NCBI GenBank assembly: GCA_022560555.1
Contig: JADFSZ010000013.1
Location: 1 to 16,636, forward strand
Source: JADFSZ01 sp022560555 [NCBI: PVC group bacterium]
GTDB taxonomy: Bacteria > GCA-001730085 > JADFSZ01
Length of the DNA: 16,636 nucleotides
Reading direction: 5' to 3'
The notes beneath the pieces are model-generated. The model had not been told where the DNA came from, did no database searches, and saw only the letters and a list, made by a program, of their open reading frames with translations. Below are positions 5,665 through 14,131 of this stretch, piece by piece. Position 1 is the first letter of the stretch. Every line of letters starts with the position of its first letter. Position numbers and translations under genes: made by a program.

Positions 5665-6457
5665 GCTCCTCTTTCCCTTCTAGTTGGTAAACAACACGTT
5701 TAATCTCTGTAGCTTTTCCTGTTTTCTCATCAACTTCAACAGAGATTCCGGAAGCTCGCACATCATGAACGGCTACGTCAAATCGCTCCGGCTGCCTGGA
5801 TAAAAATGTCTTTATCACTTTTTCCTTATCACGTCCAATAACCGAATCATAAGGCCCCGTCATCCCGACATCCGTAATATAGGCCGTTCCCTTTGGCAAA
5901 ATCCGTTCATCCGCTGTCGGCACATGTGTGTGTGTTCCAAACATACAGCTGACTTGGCCGTCTAAATACCACCCCATAGCTATTTTCTCTGACGTGGCTT
6001 CAGTATGAAAATCCACAAAAATAATGTTCGTTTCTTTTTGAAGCTGTTTCACAAGTCTGTCCGCTTTTCGAAACGGACAATCCACCGGATTCATAAAAAC
6101 ACGTCCGATCAGATTGATCACACCCACCGATAGGCCGGTACGGGAGGAGACCACAACATGTCCTTGTCCGTGAGTGTCATCCGGATAATTAGCCGGACGC
6201 AGCAGACACGCCTGTTCGTCCAAATACTCTAAAACATCCCTCTTTTTCCATACGTGATCCCCGGTTGTAATCACGTCAATACCGCAGTCCAAAAGTTCTT
6301 CCGTTAACCTTTTCGTGATTCCGGACCCCGCCGCGGCATTTTCCCCGTTGACAATAACAAAATCGAATCCTTCTCTTTCTATAACGCCTCCAAGAACCAC
6401 TTTAAGAATATCGCGTCCGGGACGGCCAACCACATCACCTAATATTAAAGTTTTCAT
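5657..6457 (-). CDS. ymdB: YmdB-family metallophosphoesterase (TIGR00282)
   Basis: 266 residues. Members hydrolyse 2',3'-cyclic nucleotides and in Bacillus affect biofilm and motility gene expression. Metal-ligand positions are visible: Asp8 in LGDVVGRPGR, Glu39-Asn40 in VNGENAA, Asp67-His68 in TTGDHVW, His151 in VDFHTEATSEK, and His176/His178 in GTHTHVPTADE. Position 67 is Asn (GNH) in the Bacillus protein, so GDH is a ligand-position variant. The gene directly follows rny, a pairing known from Firmicutes; the gap is 39 bases with no strong SD. It overlaps the next gene by 8 bases. Confidence 0.94.
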   Translation of the reverse strand: MKTLILGDVVGRPGRDILKVVLGGVIEREGFDFVIVNGENAAAGSGITKRLTEELLDCGIDVITTGDHVWKKRDVLEYLDEQACLLRPANYPDDTHGQGHVVVSSRTGLSVGVINLIGRVFMNPVDCPFRKADRLVKQLQKETNIIFVDFHTEATSEKIAMGWYLDGQVSCMFGTHTHVPTADERILPKGTAYITDVGMTGPYDSVIGRDKEKVIKTFLSRQPERFDVAVHDVRASGISVEVDEKTGKATEIKRVVYQLEGKEEHV

Positions 6458-6496
6458 ATCATGAGAGTCCGGATCATAGGTTCATGGTTTTTCGAT

Positions 6497-8065
6497 TTAT
6501 TTGGCATACTCAACAGATCGAGTCTCTCGAATGACCACAACTTTGATTTGTCCGGGATACGCAACTTCCTCCTCAAGTTTTTTGGCAATATTTCGCGCAA
6601 TCAAGGGAGAATCCGGATCTCCGATTTCGTCCGGTTTGACAACAACCCGAATCTCACGGCCGGCCTGAATAGCATGAACCTTTTCGATTCCGCGGAACGA
6701 TTCGGCAATTTGCTCGATTTTGGCCATGCGTTTTATATAGGCTTCCAATGTGTCACGCCTGGCCCCGGGCCGGGCGGCCGACATGGCATCCGCCGCGGCT
6801 ACCAACACCGCCATCAATGTTTCAGGCTCTTCTTCCCCATGATGACTCGCAACCGCGTTGCAAATCTCCGGAATTTCTCCGTATTTACGGCAGAGATTCC
6901 CGCCAATCACGGCGTGGGATCCTTCAACTTCATGATCAACAGCTTTGCCTATATCATGCAGAAACCCGGCACGGCGACACAACTGAATATCAACTCCAAG
7001 CTCACCGGCCATCGTTCCCATAAGATAGGCGATTTCTTTGCTATGTCTCAGAATGTTTTGCCCGTAACTGGTACGATATTTAAGACGTCCCATCAGACGA
7101 ATGAGCTCTGGGTTCATGCCCCGCAGACCCAATTCCAGCGCCGCCTGCTGCCCGTCTTCAACCATCTTTTCTTCGATTTCGTTCCGTGTTTTTTCAACAA
7201 CTTCCTCAATGCGTGCAGGATGTATACGGCCGTCAGATATCAGCTTTTCTAAACTGATCCGGGCGATTTCCCTCCGGACTTTGTTAAACCCGGAAATAAT
7301 CACCGCTTCGGGCGTATCATCAATGATCACATCGATCCCCGTGGCGGATTCAAAAGCACGAATATTCCGGCCCTCCCGGCCGATAATACGGCCCTTCATC
7401 TCATCATTGGGCAAATGCACAACGGAAACAGTCGTCTCTACCACATGCTCCGCGGCGTATTTCTGGATCGCGAGACCGACAATGTTCCTCGCGCGTTTCT
7501 TTGATGTTTCCCGCGTCTCATCTTCGACCTGTTTGACAATAATAGCGGCCTCATGCTTAACATCATCTTCGATCTTTTCCAATAAAAGCTTTTTTGCTTC
7601 CTGTGAACTCACACCGGAAATTCTTTCCAGTTCCCGCTTTTCTTCACTGATCAGGCAATCAATTTCTTTTGATCGCGTATCAATTTTAGTCTCCGCTTCT
7701 TTAACCGTCTTTTCCTTCTCGTCCAAATCATAAATCTTCTTATCAAGATATTCAAGACGCTTATCAAGATTAGTCTCTTTTTGCGCTAAACGTCTCTCGT
7801 ATTCGAGAAGCTCTTGCTTGCGGGTTTTGGTTGATTCATCAAATTCCGCCGTTGCTTTCAATTTCCAATCTTTTAACTCAAATTCAGCTTCTTTGCGCCG
7901 TGAATCAATCTCCTTTTCGGTTTCATCTTTAACACGCGTAATGTAATTTTCTGTATCCTTAATTTTCCGGCTAGTTAGAAATTTTCGCAGATAAAAACCG
8001 ATGAAAAAGAAAATGACGCCACAGACAAGGACCGTTAGGGCAAACCAAAACACAATCTGCTGCAA
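6497..8065 (-). CDS. rny: ribonuclease Y
   Basis: A membrane-anchored endoribonuclease that initiates mRNA decay. 522 residues, close to the ~520 of Bacillus RNase Y. In order: an N-terminal transmembrane helix (about 4-26), a long charged coiled coil (30-200), a KH domain ([15 protein letters not shown] at 225-239), and an HD domain with His370-Asp371 in [12 protein letters not shown] plus SHHGEEEPE; the C-terminus ends in the typical [12 protein letters not shown]. The start is a TTG at 8065, chosen because AAGGGGGTG (8081-8073) sits 7 bases upstream and no in-frame ATG precedes the membrane helix. That SD is locked in a 15-bp hairpin with an anti-SD-like segment. The only strong promoter seen is ~390 bases upstream. 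Confidence 0.95.
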   Translation of the reverse strand: MQQIVFWFALTVLVCGVIFFFIGFYLRKFLTSRKIKDTENYITRVKDETEKEIDSRRKEAEFELKDWKLKATAEFDESTKTRKQELLEYERRLAQKETNLDKRLEYLDKKIYDLDEKEKTVKEAETKIDTRSKEIDCLISEEKRELERISGVSSQEAKKLLLEKIEDDVKHEAAIIVKQVEDETRETSKKRARNIVGLAIQKYAAEHVVETTVSVVHLPNDEMKGRIIGREGRNIRAFESATGIDVIIDDTPEAVIISGFNKVRREIARISLEKLISDGRIHPARIEEVVEKTRNEIEEKMVEDGQQAALELGLRGMNPELIRLMGRLKYRTSYGQNILRHSKEIAYLMGTMAGELGVDIQLCRRAGFLHDIGKAVDHEVEGSHAVIGGNLCRKYGEIPEICNAVASHHGEEEPETLMAVLVAAADAMSAARPGARRDTLEAYIKRMAKIEQIAESFRGIEKVHAIQAGREIRVVVKPDEIGDPDSPLIARNIAKKLEEEVAYPGQIKVVVIRETRSVEYAK

Positions 8066-8072
8066 ATGAATA

Positions 8073-8118
8073 CACCCCCTTCATATCAATCAATCGATCA
8101 TTGGACATAAAGGAGGTG
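8073..8118 (-). promoter_or_regulatory. SD-sequestering hairpin in the rny leader
   Basis: In minus-strand RNA, GUGGAGGAAAUA-like complementarity is perfect: segment 8118-8107 (CACCTCCTTTAT) pairs with 8084-8073 (ATGAAGGGGGTG), and three further pairs continue inward (8106-8104 with 8087-8085), for 15 bp around a 16-base loop. Three pairs are G-U on the minus strand and become A-C mismatches on the plus strand, so the structure is specific to the rny transcript. The 3' arm is the whole rny SD. The 5' arm, ATCACCTCCTTT (8120-8109), equals the 3' end of 16S rRNA. This should strongly limit rny translation unless it is opened or cut. Confidence 0.7.
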
Positions 8119-8464
8119 ATAATTTTTTTATCTTCGCTGAAAAGTCTTAAATAAAAAAATAGGTCAACGAATTAAGAACAGTTTTTAGATTCACTCGAAT
8201 TCGGAAATGCACGTCCATATCTTGATTTTGAATATGGTGATCAAATAATTGCCACCTGAGTATTGGGTCATCATGATTTTCACTTGAGTCGCTTTGCATC
8301 ACGTTGATTCAGGGTAAACTTCTTCAAAAACAGGAGTGCATTCGCATTCTAAAACTGTAACTCTATTTCCCACAATATGTTAACAATAGATTTTAACTGA
8401 CTTTTTGTTAGACTTTTGTCCTTGGTTAGTAATCGGTAGTAATAGGCTCTCTTTTAGACATAAA
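8119..8464 (-). other. long non-coding leader region upstream of rny
   Basis: About 345 bases with no convincing gene on either strand; the longest minus-strand reading frame starting with ATG that I noticed is 27 codons. It holds a 10-bp A/T inverted repeat (8122-8131 with 8151-8160), CCATAT/ATATGG arms (8215-8220 with 8232-8237), two degenerate ~25-base direct repeats (8236-8261 and 8265-8289) and a short tandem repeat (8424-8433 and 8435-8443). I recognise no riboswitch or housekeeping RNA. If transcription starts at the promoter at 8465-8493, the region is the rny 5' leader. Confidence 0.5.
8236..8289. repeat. two degenerate ~25-bp direct repeats
   Basis: The plus-strand segments 8236-8261 and 8265-8289 both begin with GGT/GGGT, contain a CATC/GATCA-like core followed by AT-rich bases, and end in CAC(C/T)TGAGT, only 3 bases apart. 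Multiple short repeats of this kind occur at the ends of some insertion sequences (IS21 family among them), but no transposase remains nearby. The identity is tentative. Confidence 0.3.
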
Positions 8465-8493
8465 ATTATAAAGCATGTTGCGGCGGATGTCAA
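8465..8493 (-). promoter_or_regulatory. perfect-consensus sigma70 promoter upstream of rny
   Basis: On the minus strand TTGACA (8493-8488), exactly 17 bases, then TATAAT (8470-8465): both hexamers and the spacer match consensus. The -35 box overlaps the stop codon of the epimerase gene. Transcription would start near 8458, giving rny a leader of about 390 bases, or driving a separate small RNA from the gap. Confidence 0.7.
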
Positions 8494-9440
8494 CTACGAC
8501 AATACGGGCTCTTCTGATACCAAAGAATCGTTTTCTTAATCCCTTCTTCCAGACCAACACTTGGCTTGTACCCCAATAATCTCTTGGCCTTACGAATATC
8601 CGCATGGGAGTGCTTCACATCTCCGACTCGCGGGGCAGCATAACGAAAAGAAACATCCGTTTTGATATGCCTCTTGAGAATACGTCCCAATGTGTTTAAA
8701 TCAACACGGCTTCCACAACCAATATTATAGACTTCACCCAGAGCCTTTCGGGGCGCCCGACACGCCTTCAAGTTGGCTAAAACCACATTTTGGACATAGG
8801 TAAAATCACGGCTCTGAAAGCCATCTCCATAAATGGTGGGAGCCTTTCCATCCAACAACGATACAATGAATTTAGGAATCGCGGCCGCGTAAAACGACGC
8901 GGGATCCTGATAAGGGCCGAACACATTAAAATATCTGAGGCCAATAACCGGAACCTTGTATAGGTCATAAAACATTTTCGCGTATTGCTCGTTGTTTAAC
9001 TTTTGAAGAGCATACGGAGATAACGGGCTTGGAATAATCTTTTCGTGTTTGGGCAACACTTTTGTATCCCCATAAACGGCCGATGAGGATGCGTACACAA
9101 CACGTTTAATTCTTGACTCTTTCGCGGCAAAAAAGATATTAAATGTTCCGTTGATGTTCATATCATGACTTTTATCCGGATGCTCACAAGACAACGGAAC
9201 GGACGGCAACGCCGCCAGATGAATACAATAGTCTACACCGCGCATCGCGCGTTTTACCGTCTTCAAATTACGGATATCTCCCTTGATAAATTGGATTTTT
9301 TTACCGCATTCCGAAAGATTTTTCGCGGATCCCGTCAGCAAATTATCCAAAACGACAACGCGATGCTTTTTGGCTACCAACGCGTGAACAACATTTGAGC
9401 CTATAAAACCCGCTCCGCCTGTCACAAGAAATTTTGCCAT
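8490..9440 (-). CDS. NAD-dependent epimerase, UDP-N-acetylglucosamine 4-epimerase type (WbpP/GalE-like)
   Basis: An extended short-chain dehydrogenase of 316 residues. GGAGFIG (8-14) is the Rossmann NAD site; the catalytic set is Ser118-120 with Tyr143 and Lys147 (SPYALQK). GLRYFNVFGPYQDP, YAAAIPKF and YGDGFQSRDFTYVQN match the WbpP/TviC group, which interconverts UDP-GlcNAc and UDP-GalNAc (or their uronic acids). It starts 14 bases after the upstream dehydrogenase with no SD, so it is probably coupled to it. With the two dehydrogenases it supplies acidic UDP-sugars for a surface polysaccharide. Substrate preference (acetylated or not) cannot be fixed by eye. Confidence 0.88.
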   Translation of the reverse strand: MAKFLVTGGAGFIGSNVVHALVAKKHRVVVLDNLLTGSAKNLSECGKKIQFIKGDIRNLKTVKRAMRGVDYCIHLAALPSVPLSCEHPDKSHDMNINGTFNIFFAAKESRIKRVVYASSSAVYGDTKVLPKHEKIIPSPLSPYALQKLNNEQYAKMFYDLYKVPVIGLRYFNVFGPYQDPASFYAAAIPKFIVSLLDGKAPTIYGDGFQSRDFTYVQNVVLANLKACRAPRKALGEVYNIGCGSRVDLNTLGRILKRHIKTDVSFRYAAPRVGDVKHSHADIRKAKRLLGYKPSVGLEEGIKKTILWYQKSPYCRS

Positions 9441-9454
9441 ATTGGTATTGTGTC

Positions 9455-10756
9455 CTATATAAGTACTATTTTGCTACTCTTAATGCCTTTCGTGATATAA
9501 CGCGTATCAATCAGCATGGAGCAGTTTTTGACAATGTTTTTGATTTGTTTTTTATAAGCCAAGTGGTCTGTAATCAGCAAAACACAATCCATCGATTTTA
9601 AATTTGCAGGCGTGGGCTTTTTATAAACACCCTGAATATGTCCATCCATTTTGGCATAATAAGGATCATGGATAAAGATTTTTGCTCCTTTGGTATTAAG
9701 AGCGCTAATAATATCAAGGGCCGGGGATTCCCGGATATCATGAACATCTTTTTTATACGCAAGACCCAGTATATAGATCTTCGCGCTTTTGATGGATTTG
9801 CGCCTTTCATTCAGGGCCTCAATGGTTTTTTGAATCACATACTGCGGCATCATGCGATTGATCTGGCTTGCCAGATCAATAAACCTGGCCTCAAAATCAA
9901 ACATACGGGCCTTCCAAGACAAATACAATGGATCAATAGGAATGCAATGACCGCCTAATCCCGGGCCGGGATAAAAGGGCATAAAACCAAAGGGCTTTGT
10001 CGCGGCCGCCTCTATCACTTCCCAGACATTGATATTCATCTTGTCGCACATCATCGCGAGCTCATTGACAAGACCAATATTCACAATGCGAAACGTGTTC
10101 TCAAGGAGCTTTACCATCTCCGCGCTTTGGGTGGATGACACTTGAATCACCTTAGGAATAATATTTTGATAGAGCGCGGCCGCGATTTTCGTAGATAAGG
10201 GGTCAATCCCTCCGACCACTTTAGGGATATCTTTGGTTTTATAATTTTTATTGCCCGGATCAACACGTTCGGGAGAAAAAACCAGTAAAAAATCTTTTTT
10301 CGGAACAAGACCAGCGTCCATCAGCATTTGCGCGATCACTTCGTCCGTCGTCCCCGGATATGTAGTGCTTTCTAAAATGATAAGACGTTTTTTAGCATTT
10401 AAAGATAAGATACTCTCTACGGCCTGAATGATATAAGACACATCCGGCTCTCTCGTCTTTCTTAAAGGGGTCGGAACACAAATAATGACAACATCCGTAT
10501 CATTCAAGGCCGAAGTGTCGCTGAAGGGCATAAATGTCTTTCGCTTTAGGGTGCTTTTGACTTCCGTATCTTTCACATCACCGACATAGGACTTTCCACG
10601 GCAAAGAGAGGACACCTTTTCTTCGTTTAAATCAACGCCCTTGACACGAAACCCTTTTTTGGCAAATTCCAACGCGAGTGGCAGCCCCACATACCCAAGC
10701 CCGATCACGCCGATAACAGCTTTCTTCTTTTTGATTTTTTCCAATAAAAATTTCAT
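9455..10756 (-). CDS. UDP-N-acetyl-hexosamine 6-dehydrogenase (WbpA/WbpO/TviB-like)
   Basis: Two-step NAD-dependent oxidation of C6 of a UDP-HexNAc to the uronic acid. 433 residues. The Rossmann start is GVIGLGYVGLPLA (16-28); ESTTYPGTTDE (129-139) and FSPERVDPGN (160-169) are typical of the WbpA/TviB branch rather than UDP-glucose dehydrogenases. Lys216 and Asn220 in VKLLENTFR and catalytic Cys271 in GLGGHCIPIDP are present. It overlaps ugd by the 4 bases ATGA and precedes the WbpP-like epimerase by 14 bases. The pair parallels TviB-TviC, which make UDP-GalNAcA. GlcNAc versus GalNAc use is inference. Confidence 0.9.
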   Translation of the reverse strand: MKFLLEKIKKKKAVIGVIGLGYVGLPLALEFAKKGFRVKGVDLNEEKVSSLCRGKSYVGDVKDTEVKSTLKRKTFMPFSDTSALNDTDVVIICVPTPLRKTREPDVSYIIQAVESILSLNAKKRLIILESTTYPGTTDEVIAQMLMDAGLVPKKDFLLVFSPERVDPGNKNYKTKDIPKVVGGIDPLSTKIAAALYQNIIPKVIQVSSTQSAEMVKLLENTFRIVNIGLVNELAMMCDKMNINVWEVIEAAATKPFGFMPFYPGPGLGGHCIPIDPLYLSWKARMFDFEARFIDLASQINRMMPQYVIQKTIEALNERRKSIKSAKIYILGLAYKKDVHDIRESPALDIISALNTKGAKIFIHDPYYAKMDGHIQGVYKKPTPANLKSMDCVLLITDHLAYKKQIKNIVKNCSMLIDTRYITKGIKSSKIVLI

Positions 10757-12075
10757 AGTCTTACCTTCATTTTCTCAAAATTTGTTTTTCGCCCGATACT
10801 GATATATTGTAATTGATGCTCTTCCATTTGAAAAGGCTCATATATATTCCGCCCATCAATCACGAGAGGATTTTTTAATTCCCTCTTTATACGATGTAAA
10901 TCCAAGCCCTTAAATTCCGGCCATTCCGTTAAAATAACAAGAACATCACAATCTCTGGCCGCCTCATACGGGTTGTGAACATAGGTCAAATCCGGAAATA
11001 TTGACCGGGCTTTTTCTATCGCCTCCGGATCATAGGCTTTGATCCTCGCCCCTCGTTTTAACAAAAATTTAATCACATCAATGGAAGGAGCATTTCTCAT
11101 ATCATCTGTGTTCGGCTTATAGGCGAGGCCCCAAATGCCAATTTTTTTCCCATTGAGATCACCGAGAGCATCTTCGATTTTTTTACAAAACATTGTTCGC
11201 TGATTTTTATTGATTTTTTCTACCTCAGAGAGCAGCCCAAAATCATACCCTAAATCCTTCGCGATCCGGCGGAAAGCAGCAACATCTTTCGGGAAACATT
11301 CGCCCCCATAGCCGATTCCAACACCAAAAAACTTTGTCCCGATCCTTGGATCAAATCCCATACCCTGAACCACTTCTTTAACGTCCGCGCCGGACAACTC
11401 GCATATATTTGCCAAAGCATTCGCGAAAGATATCTTCGTCGCTAAAAACGAATTGGATGCGTGTTTAATCATTTCCGCGCTACGGATATCCGTTGTAAAT
11501 ATTTTCTTCTGAAACGGACTATACAAATCCGTTAATATCTTCTTGGCTTTCTCACTTTCAACACCAATAATAATTCGATCCGGATTCAAAAAGTCCTTAA
11601 CGGCGGATCCTTCGCACAAAAACTCCGGGTTGGATGCCACATCAAAAGAACAGGAGGATTTTAAAGATTCTTTAATGGTCTTAAAAACCCATTCGCATGT
11701 TTTAACAGGAACAGTGCTTTTCTCCACAATGACTTTATATCCATTTAGATTTTCGGCTATCTCCCTCGAAACTTTTTCTATATAGGTAAGGTCCGCTCCC
11801 CCATCGGGAAGAGGAGGTGTCTGCACACAGATAAAAACAACCAAACTGTCCTGGATGCTTGTTTTTATGTCTGTCGAAAATTCCAAACGTCCTTCATTCC
11901 TATTCCGTTCGATAAGCTCCTTGAGTCCCGGCTCATAGATCGGCATACCGCCTTGAATGAGTTCGTTGATCTTGCCTTCATCATGATCCACACAAATGAC
12001 ATCATTGCCCATACTGGCCAAACACGTGCCGGTCACTAAGCCAACGTAGCCCGTTCCTATAATGGTGATTTTCAC
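10753..12075 (-). CDS. ugd: UDP-glucose 6-dehydrogenase
   Basis: Oxidises UDP-glucose to UDP-glucuronate. 440 residues, normal for the bacterial family. MKITIIGTGYVGLVTGTCLA is the classic Rossmann start; VEKSTVPV (117-124), SNPEFLCEGSA (148-158), Lys204/Asn208 in MIKHASNSFLATKISF, and catalytic Cys260 in GYGGECFPKD are all visible, as is GLAYKPNTDDMRNAPS in the C-terminal domain. It overlaps gatA and the next dehydrogenase by 4 bases at each end (ATGA junctions), so it is translationally coupled on both sides. It stands where gatB would be expected after gatA. Confidence 0.95.
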   Translation of the reverse strand: MKITIIGTGYVGLVTGTCLASMGNDVICVDHDEGKINELIQGGMPIYEPGLKELIERNRNEGRLEFSTDIKTSIQDSLVVFICVQTPPLPDGGADLTYIEKVSREIAENLNGYKVIVEKSTVPVKTCEWVFKTIKESLKSSCSFDVASNPEFLCEGSAVKDFLNPDRIIIGVESEKAKKILTDLYSPFQKKIFTTDIRSAEMIKHASNSFLATKISFANALANICELSGADVKEVVQGMGFDPRIGTKFFGVGIGYGGECFPKDVAAFRRIAKDLGYDFGLLSEVEKINKNQRTMFCKKIEDALGDLNGKKIGIWGLAYKPNTDDMRNAPSIDVIKFLLKRGARIKAYDPEAIEKARSIFPDLTYVHNPYEAARDCDVLVILTEWPEFKGLDLHRIKRELKNPLVIDGRNIYEPFQMEEHQLQYISIGRKTNFEKMKVRL

Positions 12076-13541
12076 GCGGAACTTTCGGTTTCAAATTTTG
12101 GTTTCTGCTTGTGGTGATCGGTGGCCTGTTCATAAGCGTGGGCGGCTTCTAAAACAGCACTTTCTTCAAAAGCCCGGCCTAAAAGCTGTAACCCGACAGG
12201 AAGTCCTGACTTGTCAAAACCACACGGGAGTGAGATCCCGGGTAATCCGGCTAAATTGGCAGAAATCGTAAACACATCAGACAAATACATATTGAGAGGG
12301 TCATCCGTCTTTTCTCCCAAACGAAAGGCCGTTGTCGGAGAAGTCGGCGTTAAGACGAGGTCAACCGCTTCAAACGCCTTGTCAAAATCCTGTTTGATCA
12401 AAGTCCGAGCCTTTTGCGCCTTCAAATAATAAGCATCGTAATACCCTGAACTCAAAGCATAGGTTCCCAAAAGGATTCTTCTCTTCACTTCCGGGCCAAA
12501 CCCTTGACCACGCGTTTCTTTGTACATGTCTTTCAACCCTAATTTTCCGCTCGCCCGATACCCATATTCAACACCGTCATAACGAGCTAAATTTGAACTG
12601 GCTTCCGCCGTTGCGATAATATAGTAGACAGCAATACAGTACTCGGTATGCGGCAATGTGATCTCACTCATATGAGCACCCAGTTTTTCATAAACATCAA
12701 TGGTATCTTTAATGGATTTTTTAACTTCCGGATCTACCCCCTCGATAAAATACTCTTTCGGAACACCGATCTTCACACCTTTTACGCCTTTTTCTATAGC
12801 GTTCGTATACAACGGAGGCTCTTTGTCAACAGAGGTCGCATCCATCGGATCTTTCCCGGAAATAACTTCCAATAATAAAGCCGCGTCACGAACGTTTTTA
12901 CTAAACGGGCCAATCTGGTCCAACGAAGACGCAAACGCGACCAAACCGTACCGCGACACACGGCCATAAGTCGGCTTCATCCCCACCACACCGCAAAAAG
13001 ATGCCGGCTGGCGAATTGATCCTCCTGTATCGGAGCCCAAACCTAAAACGACCTCGTCTCCTGCCACAGCCACGGCGGATCCCCCGGACGATCCTCCGGG
13101 AGCACGAGTGATATCCCAGGGATTTCGACTGGCACCAAACGCGGAATTTTCCGTGGATGATCCCATCGCAAATTCATCAAGATTAGTTTTCCCGATTATG
13201 ATAGCATCCTCGGCCTTCAGCTTCTCGACAACAGTGGCATTATAGGGCGACATATATCCCTCGAGTATTTTCGACGAACACGTTGTCGGCATCCCGATGG
13301 TCATAAGATTATCTTTAATAGCAATCGGAACACCTGCTAATTTCCCAAGCGATTGACCTTTGGCCCTTTTTTGGTCAATCCGTTCGGCCTCTTTAAGAGA
13401 CGCGGCTTCATTGAGCGCGAGAAAAGCTTTGAGATGAGAATCCTTATCACGAATTGTCTGAAAAACATCTTTGATACAGTCAACAGTAGATATTTCTTTG
13501 CTAGTGTATTTTTCCTGCAGACTTTGCACGCTTAATTCCAT
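12072..13541 (-). CDS. gatA: aspartyl/glutamyl-tRNA amidotransferase subunit A
   Basis: The amidase subunit of GatCAB: hydrolyses glutamine and supplies ammonia to convert Glu-tRNA(Gln) or Asp-tRNA(Asn). 489 residues. The amidase-signature Ser-cisSer-Lys triad is visible: Lys76 (AIKDN), Ser151 (GGSSGGSA) and Ser175 (GSDTGGSIRQPA), each three residues lower than in the Staphylococcus enzyme. It starts 11 bases after gatC without a recognisable SD, so coupling is likely. gatB does not follow; ugd does, overlapping by 4 bases. Confidence 0.97.
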   Translation of the reverse strand: MELSVQSLQEKYTSKEISTVDCIKDVFQTIRDKDSHLKAFLALNEAASLKEAERIDQKRAKGQSLGKLAGVPIAIKDNLMTIGMPTTCSSKILEGYMSPYNATVVEKLKAEDAIIIGKTNLDEFAMGSSTENSAFGASRNPWDITRAPGGSSGGSAVAVAGDEVVLGLGSDTGGSIRQPASFCGVVGMKPTYGRVSRYGLVAFASSLDQIGPFSKNVRDAALLLEVISGKDPMDATSVDKEPPLYTNAIEKGVKGVKIGVPKEYFIEGVDPEVKKSIKDTIDVYEKLGAHMSEITLPHTEYCIAVYYIIATAEASSNLARYDGVEYGYRASGKLGLKDMYKETRGQGFGPEVKRRILLGTYALSSGYYDAYYLKAQKARTLIKQDFDKAFEAVDLVLTPTSPTTAFRLGEKTDDPLNMYLSDVFTISANLAGLPGISLPCGFDKSGLPVGLQLLGRAFEESAVLEAAHAYEQATDHHKQKPKFETESSA

Positions 13542-13552
13542 AATAGAAAGGC

Positions 13553-13840
13553 CTATTCGATAACCGGAGGAACCAGAAAAAATCCGTCTTGCTGTTTTGG
13601 CGCTTGATTCAAGACCTGATCACGGTTGACACTCGGTTTAATTTCATCTTTGCGAAAAACATTTTCAAGATCAAGGACATGGTCCATCGGCAACACATTT
13701 GTTGTGTCCAATTCATTCAGTTTTTCAATGTATTTTAGAATGCTTTCGAGCTGACCTAGATACAATGTCTTTTCCTTTTCTGACAATTGGACATGCGCGA
13801 GAGTGGACGTATACTCTATATCTTTTTTAGAGAGAGGCAT
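13553..13840 (-). CDS. gatC: aspartyl/glutamyl-tRNA amidotransferase subunit C
   Basis: A small 95-residue belt subunit that holds GatA and GatB together. It shows the family pattern: an N-terminal helix beginning LSKKDIEYTSTLAHVQLSEK, the QLESILKYIEKLNELDT helix, PMDHV, then R.DE at 63-66 and a C-terminal DGFFLVPPVIE. The SD AAGGGA overlaps the purS stop codon, 8 bases away, so purS and gatC are one transcript. Confidence 0.93.
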   Translation of the reverse strand: MPLSKKDIEYTSTLAHVQLSEKEKTLYLGQLESILKYIEKLNELDTTNVLPMDHVLDLENVFRKDEIKPSVNRDQVLNQAPKQQDGFFLVPPVIE

Positions 13841-13848
13841 AGGTCCCT

Positions 13849-14103
13849 TCAGGTTTCGATCCTGGTAATATCATAGGAATATTGTTCAATCACAGGATTG
13901 ACAAGAAGCTTTTGACACATATTCTTCAGGATGTCTTCGGCTTCTTTTGCACTCTTAGAATTTAATTTGATTTCCATGTATTTCCCCAAGCGCACATCCT
14001 CAACACCTTGGAATGCGAGACTTTTGAGGGCATTTTGAACCGTGACCCCCTGGGGATCCAACACGCTCTTTTTCAATGTGACATAAACCTTTGCTAAAAA
14101 CAT
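13849..14103 (-). CDS. purS: phosphoribosylformylglycinamidine synthase, PurS subunit
   Basis: The small subunit of the PurLQS complex (fourth step of purine synthesis), bridging PurQ and PurL. I start at ATG 14103, giving 84 residues (usual 80-85): FLAKVYVTLKKSVLDPQG matches the family N-terminus and GAGGAAGG (14117-14110) lies 6 bases upstream. The open frame extends 15 codons further but that part overlaps purC and lacks homology. GVEDVRLGKYMEIKL and the C-terminal LLVNPVIEQY are typical. purQ and purL are not in the window. Confidence 0.92.
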   Translation of the reverse strand: MFLAKVYVTLKKSVLDPQGVTVQNALKSLAFQGVEDVRLGKYMEIKLNSKSAKEAEDILKNMCQKLLVNPVIEQYSYDITRIET

Positions 14104-14131
14104 AAGATGCCTTCCTCTATCGGTGCCTTTT

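Noticed and set aside
6461-7252. Long plus-strand open frame antisense to rny
   Set aside because: It is a shadow of rny codon usage, with no start signal and no recognisable domain; the same applies to 7101-7733.
8109-8120. Perfect plus-strand Shine-Dalgarno AAAGGAGGTGAT
   Set aside because: No ATG, GTG or TTG follows at a usable distance and no plus-strand gene is present; its complement explains it better as one arm of the rny leader hairpin.
8190-8274. A 27-codon minus-strand ORF starting ATGATG in the rny leader
   Set aside because: It has no SD and no recognisable sequence, and it runs through repeat arms; too weak to call a gene.
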